A stretch of 64,000 nt of DNA, from NCBI RefSeq assembly GCF_017357825.1, contig NZ_CP046072.1, positions 868,001 through 932,000 on the forward strand, written 5' to 3'. The notes below the pieces were generated by a model. The model saw nothing but the letters and a program-made list of their open reading frames with translations. It had not been told where the DNA came from and made no database searches. Positions 1-8,620 of the stretch are shown piece after piece. The position numbers were made by a program, and so were the translations under genes. The stretch is from Sulfurimonas aquatica. Lineage in GTDB: Bacteria > Campylobacterota > Campylobacteria > Campylobacterales > Sulfurimonadaceae. Numbering within the stretch: position 1 is the stretch's first letter; the number at the start of each line of letters is the position of its first letter.

Positions 1-649
1 CTATAACATCTGCTTGTGTATAGCCCGTTATGTTGTAAAAGTTTTGATTTGCAAAAGTAATAAAGCCATCAAGGTCCGTTCTAGTAACTATAAGGTTGTT
101 GTCAATGTTTGATTTATAACTCTCAAGATATGAAATATTGTCACTGAGTCGCTGATATGCATTTTTGTCATTTTCATTTATAAAATACTTTATAAGATAG
201 TATATACCCGACAAGGCAGCAGATATATTTAAAAAGATAAAAACTTCTATAGTACTTTGTGAAACTTTTTGTAGCGGAAGTTGCATCAACCACTGGTCAA
301 TAAAAACTGAAAAAATAACTAGGGCTATAAAGGAGTAGAGCCAGTATATGGATTTTGATTTTTTTTCATGTATAAGGGATGCTATAGGAGCAAAAAAGGC
401 CCATAGAAATATATAACCACTCTGCGCAAATCCCCCAAGAGACCACATTAGAAAAAATGGCAAGAGTAAAATTAAGAACATTTGTGTTTTTTGCATTATA
501 AGAAGGTTTTTATTTTTACTAAAACGCCAAATCGCATAGAGAGATGAAGTTGCATAAGCTAAAGGGATAACTGAAGAGAAATTATGACCTAAAGAGAGGT
601 AGATAACAAACCACACAAGGCAGACAGGACCAATAATAACAGGAACCAT
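1..649 (-). CDS. Membrane-bound PAS-domain sensor protein (partial, continues beyond left edge)
   Basis: The minus strand is open from about position 753 to the window edge. It encodes several hydrophobic segments (for example IIGPVCLVWFVIYLSLG and MFLILLLPFFLMW) and then, near the edge, a PAS-like start: LIVTRTDLDGFITFANQNF followed by YNITGYTQADVI. That is the usual layout of a histidine kinase or GGDEF sensor whose output domain lies outside the window, so the output is unknown. The first in-frame ATG is at 649, with no clear ribosome binding site. The frame stays open about 100 bases further up to a TAA, where AGGTAACGAATT would put a weak Shine-Dalgarno before a rare ATT codon. The true start is undecided. 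Transcribed divergently from the helicase gene. Confidence 0.7.
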   Translation of the reverse strand, partial: MVPVIIGPVCLVWFVIYLSLGHNFSSVIPLAYATSSLYAIWRFSKNKNLLIMQKTQMFLILLLPFFLMWSLGGFAQSGYIFLWAFFAPIASLIHEKKSKSIYWLYSFIALVIFSVFIDQWLMQLPLQKVSQSTIEVFIFLNISAALSGIYYLIKYFINENDKNAYQRLSDNISYLESYKSNIDNNLIVTRTDLDGFITFANQNFYNITGYTQADVI

Positions 650-794
650 TGTAATTGATATTTTTTTTAGTCTAATCTCTTCAGTATCATTGGATTCTAA
701 GCCACTCTGTAAGGTCTTATCTAAATATTTTTTAATTATTTTAAATATAATTCGTTACCTGTTATGTGATATTTTTTTGATTATATCATAGATA

Positions 795-854
795 TATGAA
801 TATATTATGAATAAATTATGAATATATTGTGAATAATGTAAAGAGTGTGAATAA
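795..854 (-). promoter_or_regulatory. Array of five DnaA-box-like 9-mers upstream of the helicase gene
   Basis: Five related 9-mers start at 795, 806, 817, 828 and 846. Read on the minus strand the last two are exact TTATTCACA, the epsilonproteobacterial DnaA-box type. The first three are variants reading ATATTCATA or TTATTCATA. The first four are spaced exactly 11 bp apart, so they lie on one face of the helix. The flanks are very AT-rich. A possible -10 box, TAAAAT at 860-865, lies just downstream, so the array would overlap the -35 region of the helicase promoter. No dnaA or dnaN gene is visible nearby. It could be a DnaA-controlled promoter, a DnaA-titration site or part of an origin. Confidence 0.5.
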
Positions 855-890
855 TATGCTAAAATTACACATATAAATAGAAGGTAGAGA

Positions 891-2180
891 ATGTCATTTG
901 AAAAACTAGGAGTGTTTAAGCCCCTGCTTGATGCTATAAAAGATTTGGGTTATGAGAATCCAACATCTATACAAACAAAGGCAATACCTTATGTCTTAGC
1001 AAAAAAAGATGTTTTTGCTACAGCACAAACAGGAACAGGAAAAACTGCTGCATTTGCACTTCCTCTGCTTCAGCGTTTACGTAAACGCCAAGAGGGTAAG
1101 GGTGTGAGAGCTGTTATACTCTCTCCAACACGAGAACTCTCTATACAGATATATGAAGATATAGAGAAGTATGCTAAAAATATGGACATCAAAACTATGA
1201 TTTTAGTGGGTGGAAAAGATTTAGACGCACAAAGAAACAAGCTTAAAGCGGGTGTTGAGATTGTTATAGCTACTCCTGGAAGATTGATGGAACATATGGA
1301 AACTGGACTTTCTTTAGTAGATGTGGAGACGTTTATACTTGATGAAGCAGATAGAATGCTTGACATGGGTTTTACTAAAGACATTAGAAAGATTCATCCA
1401 CTTTTACCTAAACGCCACCAAACGCTTCTTTTCTCAGCAACATTTAGTGATAAGGTGAGAAAGCTTTCAAAGTTGATACTGACGAAGCCTATGTTTATAG
1501 AGACTGCAAAGAAAAATACAACAGTAGATACTATAAACCAAGTTGCCTACTTAGTGGATAAAGAGAGAAAAGCGGCACTTTTGGCTTACCTCATAGGTTC
1601 AAGAAACTACCCTCAAGTCTTAGTTTTTACGCGAACTAAAAAGAGTGCTGATGAGTTAGTTATAGAGCTTAAAAAAGATGGACTTAAGTGTGGAATCATT
1701 CATGGAGATAAAACAAAGGCAAATCGTCTTAAAACTCTTACTCAGTTTAAAGAGGGGCACTATAAAGTTTTAGTGGCGACGGACATCGCTTCTCGTGGAC
1801 TAGATATTGAGCATCTTCCTTATGTTATAAACTACGAACTTCCATCTATTCCTGAGGATTACGTACATCGCGTTGGACGTACTGGTCGTGCTGGGCGTAA
1901 TGGTGAAGCAATCTCTCTTATAGATATCTATGAGAAGTATGATATGAGAGACATTGAAAAGCTTATAGGTCAAAAAATACCTCAAGATACGGTTGAAGGT
2001 TTTGAGCCGGATCCTACTATTAGAAGAAAAGACGTAGACGAGGTAAAACTCAAAGCTGAACATAAACGTGCCTCAGATAAAAGAGAACGTAAACATAGTA
2101 AAAATAACTCCAACATGCCACAGACAAGAAAACAAGCGATAGCATCAAAGAAAAAAAGAAAAACTACAAAACGCGACTAA
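891..2180 (+). CDS. rhlE: DEAD-box ATP-dependent RNA helicase, RhlE-like
   Basis: A 429-residue cytoplasmic helicase that unwinds structured RNA using ATP. All core motifs are readable: the Q motif around residues 17-31, Walker A AQTGTGKT (45-52), PTREL (79-83), TPGR (128-131), DEAD (151-154), SAT (182-184), VLVATDIASRGLDI (293-306) and HRVGRTGR (326-333). The C-terminus from about residue 385 is a lysine/arginine-rich tail, as in RhlE-type helicases that bind RNA non-specifically. The start is supported by AGAAGG six bases upstream. The stop overlaps the next gene as TAATG, so helicase and pseudouridine synthase are probably co-translated in RNA metabolism. The DnaA-box-like array lies directly upstream. 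The subfamily (RhlE against CsdA/SrmB) is inferred from length and tail only. Confidence 0.93.
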   Translation: MSFEKLGVFKPLLDAIKDLGYENPTSIQTKAIPYVLAKKDVFATAQTGTGKTAAFALPLLQRLRKRQEGKGVRAVILSPTRELSIQIYEDIEKYAKNMDIKTMILVGGKDLDAQRNKLKAGVEIVIATPGRLMEHMETGLSLVDVETFILDEADRMLDMGFTKDIRKIHPLLPKRHQTLLFSATFSDKVRKLSKLILTKPMFIETAKKNTTVDTINQVAYLVDKERKAALLAYLIGSRNYPQVLVFTRTKKSADELVIELKKDGLKCGIIHGDKTKANRLKTLTQFKEGHYKVLVATDIASRGLDIEHLPYVINYELPSIPEDYVHRVGRTGRAGRNGEAISLIDIYEKYDMRDIEKLIGQKIPQDTVEGFEPDPTIRRKDVDEVKLKAEHKRASDKRERKHSKNNSNMPQTRKQAIASKKKRKTTKRD

Positions 2181-2923
2181 TGTTTGAAGACTTCACTCTT
2201 GAGATAATCTACAAAGACGATTATCTCGTCGCAATCAATAAGCCCTCCGGACTTTTGGTCCACAAATCAATGATAGACCGCCATGAAATTTACTATGCTA
2301 TGAAAATACTCCGTGACCAGATTGGGCAGTGGGTATATCCTATTCACAGACTCGATAAACCAACTTCTGGGGTACTTCTCTTTGCTCTAGATAGCGAGAG
2401 CGCAAAGCTAATGAGTGAGCAGTTTAAAAAACATACAATACAAAAAACGTATATTGCAGTAGGTCGTGGATATACACCAATAAAGGGCATTATAGACCAT
2501 GCACTCAAAGAAAAATTAGACAAGATTGCAGATAAAGACATAAGTAAAGAAAAAGAGCCTCAAGAGGCAATCACAGAGTTTAAACTACTTGACACGGTTG
2601 AGATAAACGCCGCAGTGGGCAGATACGATAAAACGAGATACTCATTAGTGGAGTTAAAGCCTAAAACTGGCCGAAAACATCAACTCCGCCGCCATATGAA
2701 ACATATGAATCATCATATTTTAGGCGATACAAAGTATGGAAGAGGAGAGCATAATAAATTTATACGAGAAAGATATAATATGAATAGATTGCTCCTTCAT
2801 GCTATTGGCTTAGATATTTTACATCCATATACACAGGAACCATTATGTTTAAAGGCTTCTTTAGATGAGACATTTAAAAGTATTATTAATGAATTTGGGT
2901 GGAAGTTAGACTATAATAAATAA
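2180..2923 (+). CDS. truC: tRNA pseudouridine(65) synthase TruC
   Basis: A 247-residue RluA-superfamily pseudouridine synthase. It isomerises a uridine in RNA; in Escherichia coli TruC modifies U65 of tRNAs. The catalytic loop HRLDKPTSGVLL is present, with the nucleophilic aspartate at residue 59. The TruC-type signatures NKPSGLLVHKS near the N-terminus and PKTGRKHQLRRHM further on match the E. coli protein closely and separate it from RluA, RluC and RluD. There is no N-terminal S4 domain, as expected. The ATG overlaps the helicase stop by one base and has no Shine-Dalgarno of its own, which suggests translational coupling. PepN follows after 18 bp. Confidence 0.92.
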   Translation: MFEDFTLEIIYKDDYLVAINKPSGLLVHKSMIDRHEIYYAMKILRDQIGQWVYPIHRLDKPTSGVLLFALDSESAKLMSEQFKKHTIQKTYIAVGRGYTPIKGIIDHALKEKLDKIADKDISKEKEPQEAITEFKLLDTVEINAAVGRYDKTRYSLVELKPKTGRKHQLRRHMKHMNHHILGDTKYGRGEHNKFIRERYNMNRLLLHAIGLDILHPYTQEPLCLKASLDETFKSIINEFGWKLDYNK

Positions 2924-2941
2924 AAAAGATAAAGTGATATT

Positions 2942-5500
2942 ATGAGCGAAATAGAAGCAATTTATTTAAAAGATTATAAGAAGCCTGCGTTTAGCATAGA
3001 GAGTGTAAATTTAGAGTTTGATTTGTATGAAGAGTTCGCTATTGTAACAAATATTATGAAGATGAATAAAGTTGATGGGAATGAGAAAACTTTAGAGCTT
3101 CATAGTACTGATTTAGAGTTAGTAGAACTTTATATCAATGATTTAAAACTCAAAGAGAGTCGCTACATTATTTCAAAAGAGTCACTGAGCGTACTTAACG
3201 TACCATCGGAGTTTACTCTCAAAGTAGTCAATAAAATTTACCCACAAAATAATACAGAACTCGAAGGCTTGTATAAGTCAGGTTCGATTTTTTGTACGCA
3301 AAATGAACCGGAGGGTTTTCGTAGCATAACACCATACTTAGACCGTCCTGACGTAATGAGCGTCTTTACCACTACTGTGATAGCAGACAAAGAAAGCTAC
3401 CCAGTACTACTTAGTAATGGAAATAAAGTTGATACAAAAGACAGAGTCGATAAACGCCGTAGCGTTACTTGGCACGACCCTCATCCAAAACCCTCTTATC
3501 TTTTTGCGCTTGTCGCAGGTGATTTAGGAAGTATAACTGATGAGTTCACAACTGCAAGTGGTTCTAATGTAGAGTTAAATATCTACTGTGATAAAGGTAA
3601 TGAGTCAAAGTGTTACCATGCAATGAAGTCGCTTAAAGAGGCAATGCTTTGGGATGAGCAGAAGTATGGTCGCGAGTATGACTTAGATATCTACAACATT
3701 GTCGCGGTAGATAGCTTTAACATGGGGGCAATGGAAAATAAAGGTCTGAACATCTTTAACTCCGCTTATGTTCTCGCAGATGAAGATAGTGCGAGTGACG
3801 CAAACTTTATGGGTATCCAGTCCGTTATAGCGCATGAATACTTTCATAACTGGACAGGAAACCGTATTACCTGTCGTGATTGGTTTCAGCTTACTCTTAA
3901 AGAGGGACTTACGGTGTTTCGTGATCAATGCTTCTCGGCTGATTTAAACTCTGCAGAGGTTCAACGCATAGATGACGTAAAATCTTTAAGAGAACGCCAG
4001 TTTGTAGAAGATGCGTCTCCAACGGCACACCCAATCCAGCCAAAATCATATATATCTATGAATAACTTTTACACCTCTACCGTTTACGAAAAAGGCGCTG
4101 AGGTTATAAGAATGATACATACCCTTTTAGGTGAAGAGAACTACCGTAAAGCTACTGACCTCTATTTTAAAAGTTTTGATGGACAAGCGGTAACTACGGA
4201 TGATTTTTTATGGGCTATGCAAGAGGCAAGTGGAATTGACTTGAGTGCGTTTAAGACTTGGTATCATCAAAGTGGAACTCCAAAACTAAAAGTAGAGGAG
4301 AGTTTTAGTGATGGCGTTTATAAACTTACCCTAACGCAAGTTATTCCAAACGCCGTAGATTCAACTAAACAAAACCCTTATTATTATCCTCTTAAAATGG
4401 GACTTCTTGATGAATCTGGAGAGGAAATCCTCGCACAGACTTTAGTCGTGAGTAAAGAGAGAGAAGAGTTTATTTTCCAAAACCTAAAGAGCAAGCCTAT
4501 TTTATCTATAAACAGAGCTTTTAGTGCACCTATTATCGTAGAACAAAAGAGTGCCGAATATGCATTTTTAATGAAGTATGATAGTGATAGTTTTGTAAAG
4601 TATGAATCAGCGCAAAACTTTGCCGTAGAGACTATAGAGTCCATGATGAGGGGCCAAGAGATAAACAGCTCCTTTGTTGAGGCTTATGGACATCTTCTTG
4701 ATTTAGATATTGACCTCTCGTATAAAGCGCTGCTTTTGGAACTTCCATCAGTCTCAACACTTATGCAACGCCAAGATGAAGTGGATTTTGAACCTATATA
4801 TGAGGCTAAAGAGAAGCTGGCTAAGCATTTAGCTGTGACCTTTGAAGATAAAGTAATGAAACTTTATGTTGATAATCATTTTCCAAATGTCTCGGCAATA
4901 GATAGTCTAAACATGGGTAAACGCTCCCTCAAAAATAGAGCTCTTAAAATACTTGCACCGTTAGAGACTCCAGCTATCGGTAAACTTACACAAGCACAGT
5001 ATAATGAGTCTCTAAGCATGAGCGATAGAGTTGTTGCTCTTGATATTTTAGAGAACACCTTTAGTGATTTTGCACTTGAAGCACTGGGTGATTTTTACTC
5101 CAAATATAAAGATCAAACATTAGTTATGAACAAGTACTTCTCTATACTCTCAGCTTCACATAGAGAGGGTGTCTTAAAAAGGGTTATAGAACTGCAAAAT
5201 GATGAGGTTTATGATGAAAAAGTTCCAAACCTTGTTCGTTCGCTCATAGGGGTGTTTGCAAGAAACTATAAGTACTTCCATGCAAAAGATGCAAGTGGAT
5301 ATAAGTTTGTAGCTGATAAAATTATAGAGATAGATAAAATAAATCCTCAGATGGCTTCAGGCCTAGCAGGTGCATTTAAAATTTATAGTAGAATAAACAC
5401 TCTCAATAAAGAACTGATGAGAGTAGAACTTCAGAGGATATTAAACACTAAAGAGTTGTCAAAAAACTCTTTTGAAATAATTTCTAAAATTCTTAAGTAG
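2942..5500 (+). CDS. pepN: Aminopeptidase N (M1 family zinc metallopeptidase)
   Basis: An 852-residue cytoplasmic aminopeptidase that removes N-terminal residues from peptides during protein turnover. The M1 substrate-binding motif GAMENKGLNIF lies near residue 262. The zinc site HEYFH (residues 298-302), continuing NWTGNRITCRDW, has the second zinc glutamate 19 residues after the last histidine in LKEGL. Length and layout match gammaproteobacterial PepN (about 870 residues) rather than eukaryotic-type M1 enzymes. There is no signal peptide. It probably belongs to the helicase-truC transcription unit, lying 18 bp downstream. A C-terminal helical region of about 300 residues follows the catalytic domain, as in the family. 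Confidence 0.95.
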   Translation: MSEIEAIYLKDYKKPAFSIESVNLEFDLYEEFAIVTNIMKMNKVDGNEKTLELHSTDLELVELYINDLKLKESRYIISKESLSVLNVPSEFTLKVVNKIYPQNNTELEGLYKSGSIFCTQNEPEGFRSITPYLDRPDVMSVFTTTVIADKESYPVLLSNGNKVDTKDRVDKRRSVTWHDPHPKPSYLFALVAGDLGSITDEFTTASGSNVELNIYCDKGNESKCYHAMKSLKEAMLWDEQKYGREYDLDIYNIVAVDSFNMGAMENKGLNIFNSAYVLADEDSASDANFMGIQSVIAHEYFHNWTGNRITCRDWFQLTLKEGLTVFRDQCFSADLNSAEVQRIDDVKSLRERQFVEDASPTAHPIQPKSYISMNNFYTSTVYEKGAEVIRMIHTLLGEENYRKATDLYFKSFDGQAVTTDDFLWAMQEASGIDLSAFKTWYHQSGTPKLKVEESFSDGVYKLTLTQVIPNAVDSTKQNPYYYPLKMGLLDESGEEILAQTLVVSKEREEFIFQNLKSKPILSINRAFSAPIIVEQKSAEYAFLMKYDSDSFVKYESAQNFAVETIESMMRGQEINSSFVEAYGHLLDLDIDLSYKALLLELPSVSTLMQRQDEVDFEPIYEAKEKLAKHLAVTFEDKVMKLYVDNHFPNVSAIDSLNMGKRSLKNRALKILAPLETPAIGKLTQAQYNESLSMSDRVVALDILENTFSDFALEALGDFYSKYKDQTLVMNKYFSILSASHREGVLKRVIELQNDEVYDEKVPNLVRSLIGVFARNYKYFHAKDASGYKFVADKIIEIDKINPQMASGLAGAFKIYSRINTLNKELMRVELQRILNTKELSKNSFEIISKILK

Positions 5501-5527
5501 ATAAAACTAGATAAGAGGGGGACTTGT

Positions 5528-7816
5528 ATGAAGAGTGAAATTCCTGTGTTATTCTCATCTATGGATAAGTTTATAGACTCAAAAGAGGAGATTTTAAAAC
5601 AGTGGCTCGCTTATGAAACGCCAAAAAAGATACTCAAGCTTCACCTTATTGACAAAGAGTTTTTTATCCAAAATTATGCTGGTGGAGTGTTTGATTATTT
5701 TATAGGAGTTATCTCAGGGGAGCTTGAAATTGGTAACTGTCCTATTATGCAAGATCTTTTATCATACCTCAAAAACAGAGAGATTGAAGCTGATGAGCTT
5801 TTTGAGATATGTAGTCATTTTAAGCGTGCTATGGTTGATTTTACATACGATGAGGGGTTTAATTCAAAAAATATTTTTGATGAGATATCCTATATCTTTG
5901 ACAAAAACTTCAGAGGTATCTTAAAGTACTATACAGACACGATTTTTCAAAAACTTATAGATGCAAGACAAGAAGCGTTGAGTGCTTCTCAAGCAAAAGA
6001 GTATTTTCTCTCAAATATGTCTCATGAGATACGTACACCACTAAATGCTATACTTGGATTTGTTCAAGTACTCTTAGATGATGACGTATCAAAAACTCAT
6101 CGAAACTATCTAGATATTATTCACAATAGTGGCCAAAATCTTTTAAGTATTATCAACGATATTTTAGACTTTTCCAAACTTCGTAGTGGAGAATTTACAC
6201 TTGATCCGAAGGTCTTTTCACTTCATGATGAGTTAAGCCATACTATGGAGCTTTTTGTAGCAAGTGCAAATGCTAAAAACATTTCCATCATCTCTTTTAT
6301 AGACCCTCGTATACCCATAGAACTCTATGGAGATGCTCTTAGAGTAAAACAGATTCTTTCAAACTTTTTAAGTAACGCTATAAAATTTACTCCAGAAAAT
6401 GGAATGATTAAAATAGAAGCATCATATACAAGTGGTGTGCTTAACGTCAGTGTTAGTGATAACGGCATAGGAATCCATTCTCAAGATTTACAAACAATAT
6501 TTTCAGCATTTGCACAATCTCAACACTCAGTAGATAGTCGTAGTGATGGAACAGGCTTAGGCCTCTCTATATGTAATCAGCTTGCACAATTAATGGATGC
6601 GGAGGTAGGTGTCGAATCAACATTAGGTAAAGGAAGTACATTTTTTCTAAAAGTACCTATGCAAATACACAATAAACAGAGTAAAGTATTTAAAAAGATA
6701 GAAGAGTTTCAAAAACTTAAAACTGTTTTTTATATAAAAGATAAAAAAATAGGCTACAAGCATGAGTCTTTTATCAAATATGCCAATATATTTAATATGA
6801 ATATTTCAGTAGTAGATAATCTTGATGGGGAGTTTGATTTATGCCTTTTTATTCATGAAGAGAGTAGTGAAGACCTTTTACAAAAAATACTTTTAAGTGA
6901 TAAAAAATTTATAGCTATTATGAGCAAAAAGTATGATCTATATGAAGAAAACTCACACATAAATAGTATCTGCTTTCCTCTATACTGCTCCAAAATTCAT
7001 ACAGCTTTTGAAGAGCTAATAAACCCTGAAGTATACATTCCTTATGCGAAGAAAATATCTCAAAGATATAAGGGACATCTCTTGATTGCTGAAGATAGTG
7101 AAGCGAATCAAGAACTTATGAAAATACTTTTAAGTAAGTATGGTTTGACATATGATATAGCCAATAATGGTCTTGAAGCTCTTGAGTTGTATAAAGCAAA
7201 AAAATATGAGATGATTTTGATGGATGAGCAGATGCCAGTAATGAACGGTAATGAGTCTATAAGAAAAATAATTGAGTATGAGGAGAGTAGAGGCTTGGGA
7301 CATACACCATCCTCTGTACTCACTGCAAATGTACTAAAGGGTGCTAGAGAGCGAAATCTTCTGAGTGGCTTTGATGCTTTTTTAGGTAAACCCATTGTTT
7401 TAAAAGAGTTAGAGAGAGTCTTTTCATCTTATCTTAAAAGTGAAAGTATAAGTGCTCGTCTAGAGCAAAGAGAAGAGAAGCAAGAAGTTAAAATAATTCT
7501 AGGGCTAAATAAAGCGAAACTACAAAAAGAGCTTCTTTTAGAAGAAGATGAACTACTTATGCTTTTAAATCTTTTTTTAGTAAAAATGAAAAAAGTTTTA
7601 GCACAACTTAGTGAGGCTATAGCTGATAAAGATTATAAAAAAATCGGCTTATTATCTCACTCCATAAAGGGATCTAGTAGTAACTTTAGAATAAAGAATT
7701 TACAGGATATTTCGACTGAGATGGAAAAAGCTGCTAAAAAAGATAATAGTAGCTACTTATATGAAAAGAGTTTAAAAGAGATTGTGAGTATCGTTGATAA
7801 AATCAAAATAGTATAA
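5528..7816 (+). CDS. Hybrid sensor histidine kinase with receiver and HPt domains
   Basis: A 762-residue phosphorelay protein without membrane segments, so it probably senses a cytoplasmic signal. An all-helical N-terminal region (about 1-150) is followed by HisKA with MSHEIRTPLNAILGF (phosphorylated His near 166) and an HATPase domain with DNGIGI (near 310) and GTGLGLSI (near 340). Residues of about 395-500 look like a degenerate receiver lacking the acceptor aspartate. A complete receiver follows (AEDSEANQ; acceptor Asp in ILMDEQMP near 563), then a C-terminal HPt domain with HSIKGSSSNF (His near 710). The start follows a strong AGAGGGGG element. The gene converges on a response regulator with one base between the stops. 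That regulator is a plausible partner, but this is not proven. Confidence 0.9.
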   Translation: MKSEIPVLFSSMDKFIDSKEEILKQWLAYETPKKILKLHLIDKEFFIQNYAGGVFDYFIGVISGELEIGNCPIMQDLLSYLKNREIEADELFEICSHFKRAMVDFTYDEGFNSKNIFDEISYIFDKNFRGILKYYTDTIFQKLIDARQEALSASQAKEYFLSNMSHEIRTPLNAILGFVQVLLDDDVSKTHRNYLDIIHNSGQNLLSIINDILDFSKLRSGEFTLDPKVFSLHDELSHTMELFVASANAKNISIISFIDPRIPIELYGDALRVKQILSNFLSNAIKFTPENGMIKIEASYTSGVLNVSVSDNGIGIHSQDLQTIFSAFAQSQHSVDSRSDGTGLGLSICNQLAQLMDAEVGVESTLGKGSTFFLKVPMQIHNKQSKVFKKIEEFQKLKTVFYIKDKKIGYKHESFIKYANIFNMNISVVDNLDGEFDLCLFIHEESSEDLLQKILLSDKKFIAIMSKKYDLYEENSHINSICFPLYCSKIHTAFEELINPEVYIPYAKKISQRYKGHLLIAEDSEANQELMKILLSKYGLTYDIANNGLEALELYKAKKYEMILMDEQMPVMNGNESIRKIIEYEESRGLGHTPSSVLTANVLKGARERNLLSGFDAFLGKPIVLKELERVFSSYLKSESISARLEQREEKQEVKIILGLNKAKLQKELLLEEDELLMLLNLFLVKMKKVLAQLSEAIADKDYKKIGLLSHSIKGSSSNFRIKNLQDISTEMEKAAKKDNSSYLYEKSLKEIVSIVDKIKIV

Positions 7817-7817
7817 A

Positions 7818-8558
7818 TCACTTCTCTATATAATATCCAACGCCCGAAGCACTTTTTATAATGTCAGTTGCTAACTTATTTCTTAAACGCCAAACTAGTG
7901 TCCTTAGACTGTTTTGTGTAGCATCTCCATTTTGCCAAACATAAGTTACAGCCTGCTCAAATGTGATCACTTCATCTAACTTAGCAACTAAAAGTCTTAA
8001 AAAAGCATTCTCTTTTTTTGTAAGTTTTATCTTCTTACCTTTATAGAAAATCTCAAAACCAGAGACAAATATATGGTAACCATCTCCAAATTTTATAATT
8101 TCTTCATCACCTGTTTTTTGATTCTTGAGCATATCTCCAATACTATTATGAGATAAAACAATACTATTTTTTCGATTGTTTTCCATATCATATTTAAACA
8201 GAGCCATTTGAATGGTTGCATGTAGAGAGTTCGGGTCAAATGGTTTTACAATATAGCCGTAAGGTTCAGTTTCTTTGGCTTTTTCAATGACTTCATCATC
8301 ACTATAAGAGGTAAGGTATATAAATGGGATATCGTACTTTTGACGTATGATATTTGCTAAGATGATACCATCATCACTCTCTTGTAGAGATATATCAATG
8401 ATGACAATATCTGGAGTATGAGTAAGAATCTTATTTTCAGCTTGTTCTATATTGTCACAAGCACCAACAACACTATAACCATATTTTTGTAGCGACATGT
8501 TTAAGTTAAGTGATGTTATCTCATCATCTTCAACTATTATAATTTTGTTTTTATTCAT
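7818..8558 (-). CDS. Two-component response regulator with winged-helix output
   Basis: A 246-residue regulator. The receiver domain has the acidic pair in VEDDE, the acceptor aspartate at residue 55 in VIIDISLQE, and the conserved lysine in IVKPFD. The C-terminal DNA-binding domain is of the OmpR/PhoB winged-helix type (LTKKENAFLRLL, then SLRTLVWRLRNKL and GVGYYIEK). About 35 residues containing MLKNQKTGDEEIIKFGDGY link the domains. It is convergent with the hybrid kinase and so is not in one operon with it. The target genes are unknown. There is no good Shine-Dalgarno before the ATG, which lies just downstream of an AT-rich stretch. Confidence 0.9.
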   Translation of the reverse strand: MNKNKIIIVEDDEITSLNLNMSLQKYGYSVVGACDNIEQAENKILTHTPDIVIIDISLQESDDGIILANIIRQKYDIPFIYLTSYSDDEVIEKAKETEPYGYIVKPFDPNSLHATIQMALFKYDMENNRKNSIVLSHNSIGDMLKNQKTGDEEIIKFGDGYHIFVSGFEIFYKGKKIKLTKKENAFLRLLVAKLDEVITFEQAVTYVWQNGDATQNSLRTLVWRLRNKLATDIIKSASGVGYYIEK

Positions 8559-8620
8559 ATGAAATTATTATAATACAATTTGTAATAATTAACAAGAAAA
8601 TTATATATTTTTATAATATT

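Noticed and set aside
795-854. Reading the TGAATA array as a confirmed chromosomal origin
   Set aside because: No dnaA, dnaN, gyrB or rnpA/rpmH genes are nearby, and skew cannot be judged with only 0.8 kb to the left. It is kept only as a DnaA-box-like cluster.
1800-2063. Minus-strand frame of 87 codons within the helicase gene
   Set aside because: It is antisense to the conserved helicase motifs V and VI, has no start signal and resembles no protein.
3280-3300. GGTTCGATT-like sequence resembling a tRNA T-loop
   Set aside because: It lies inside pepN in a conserved coding region and no cloverleaf can be drawn around it.
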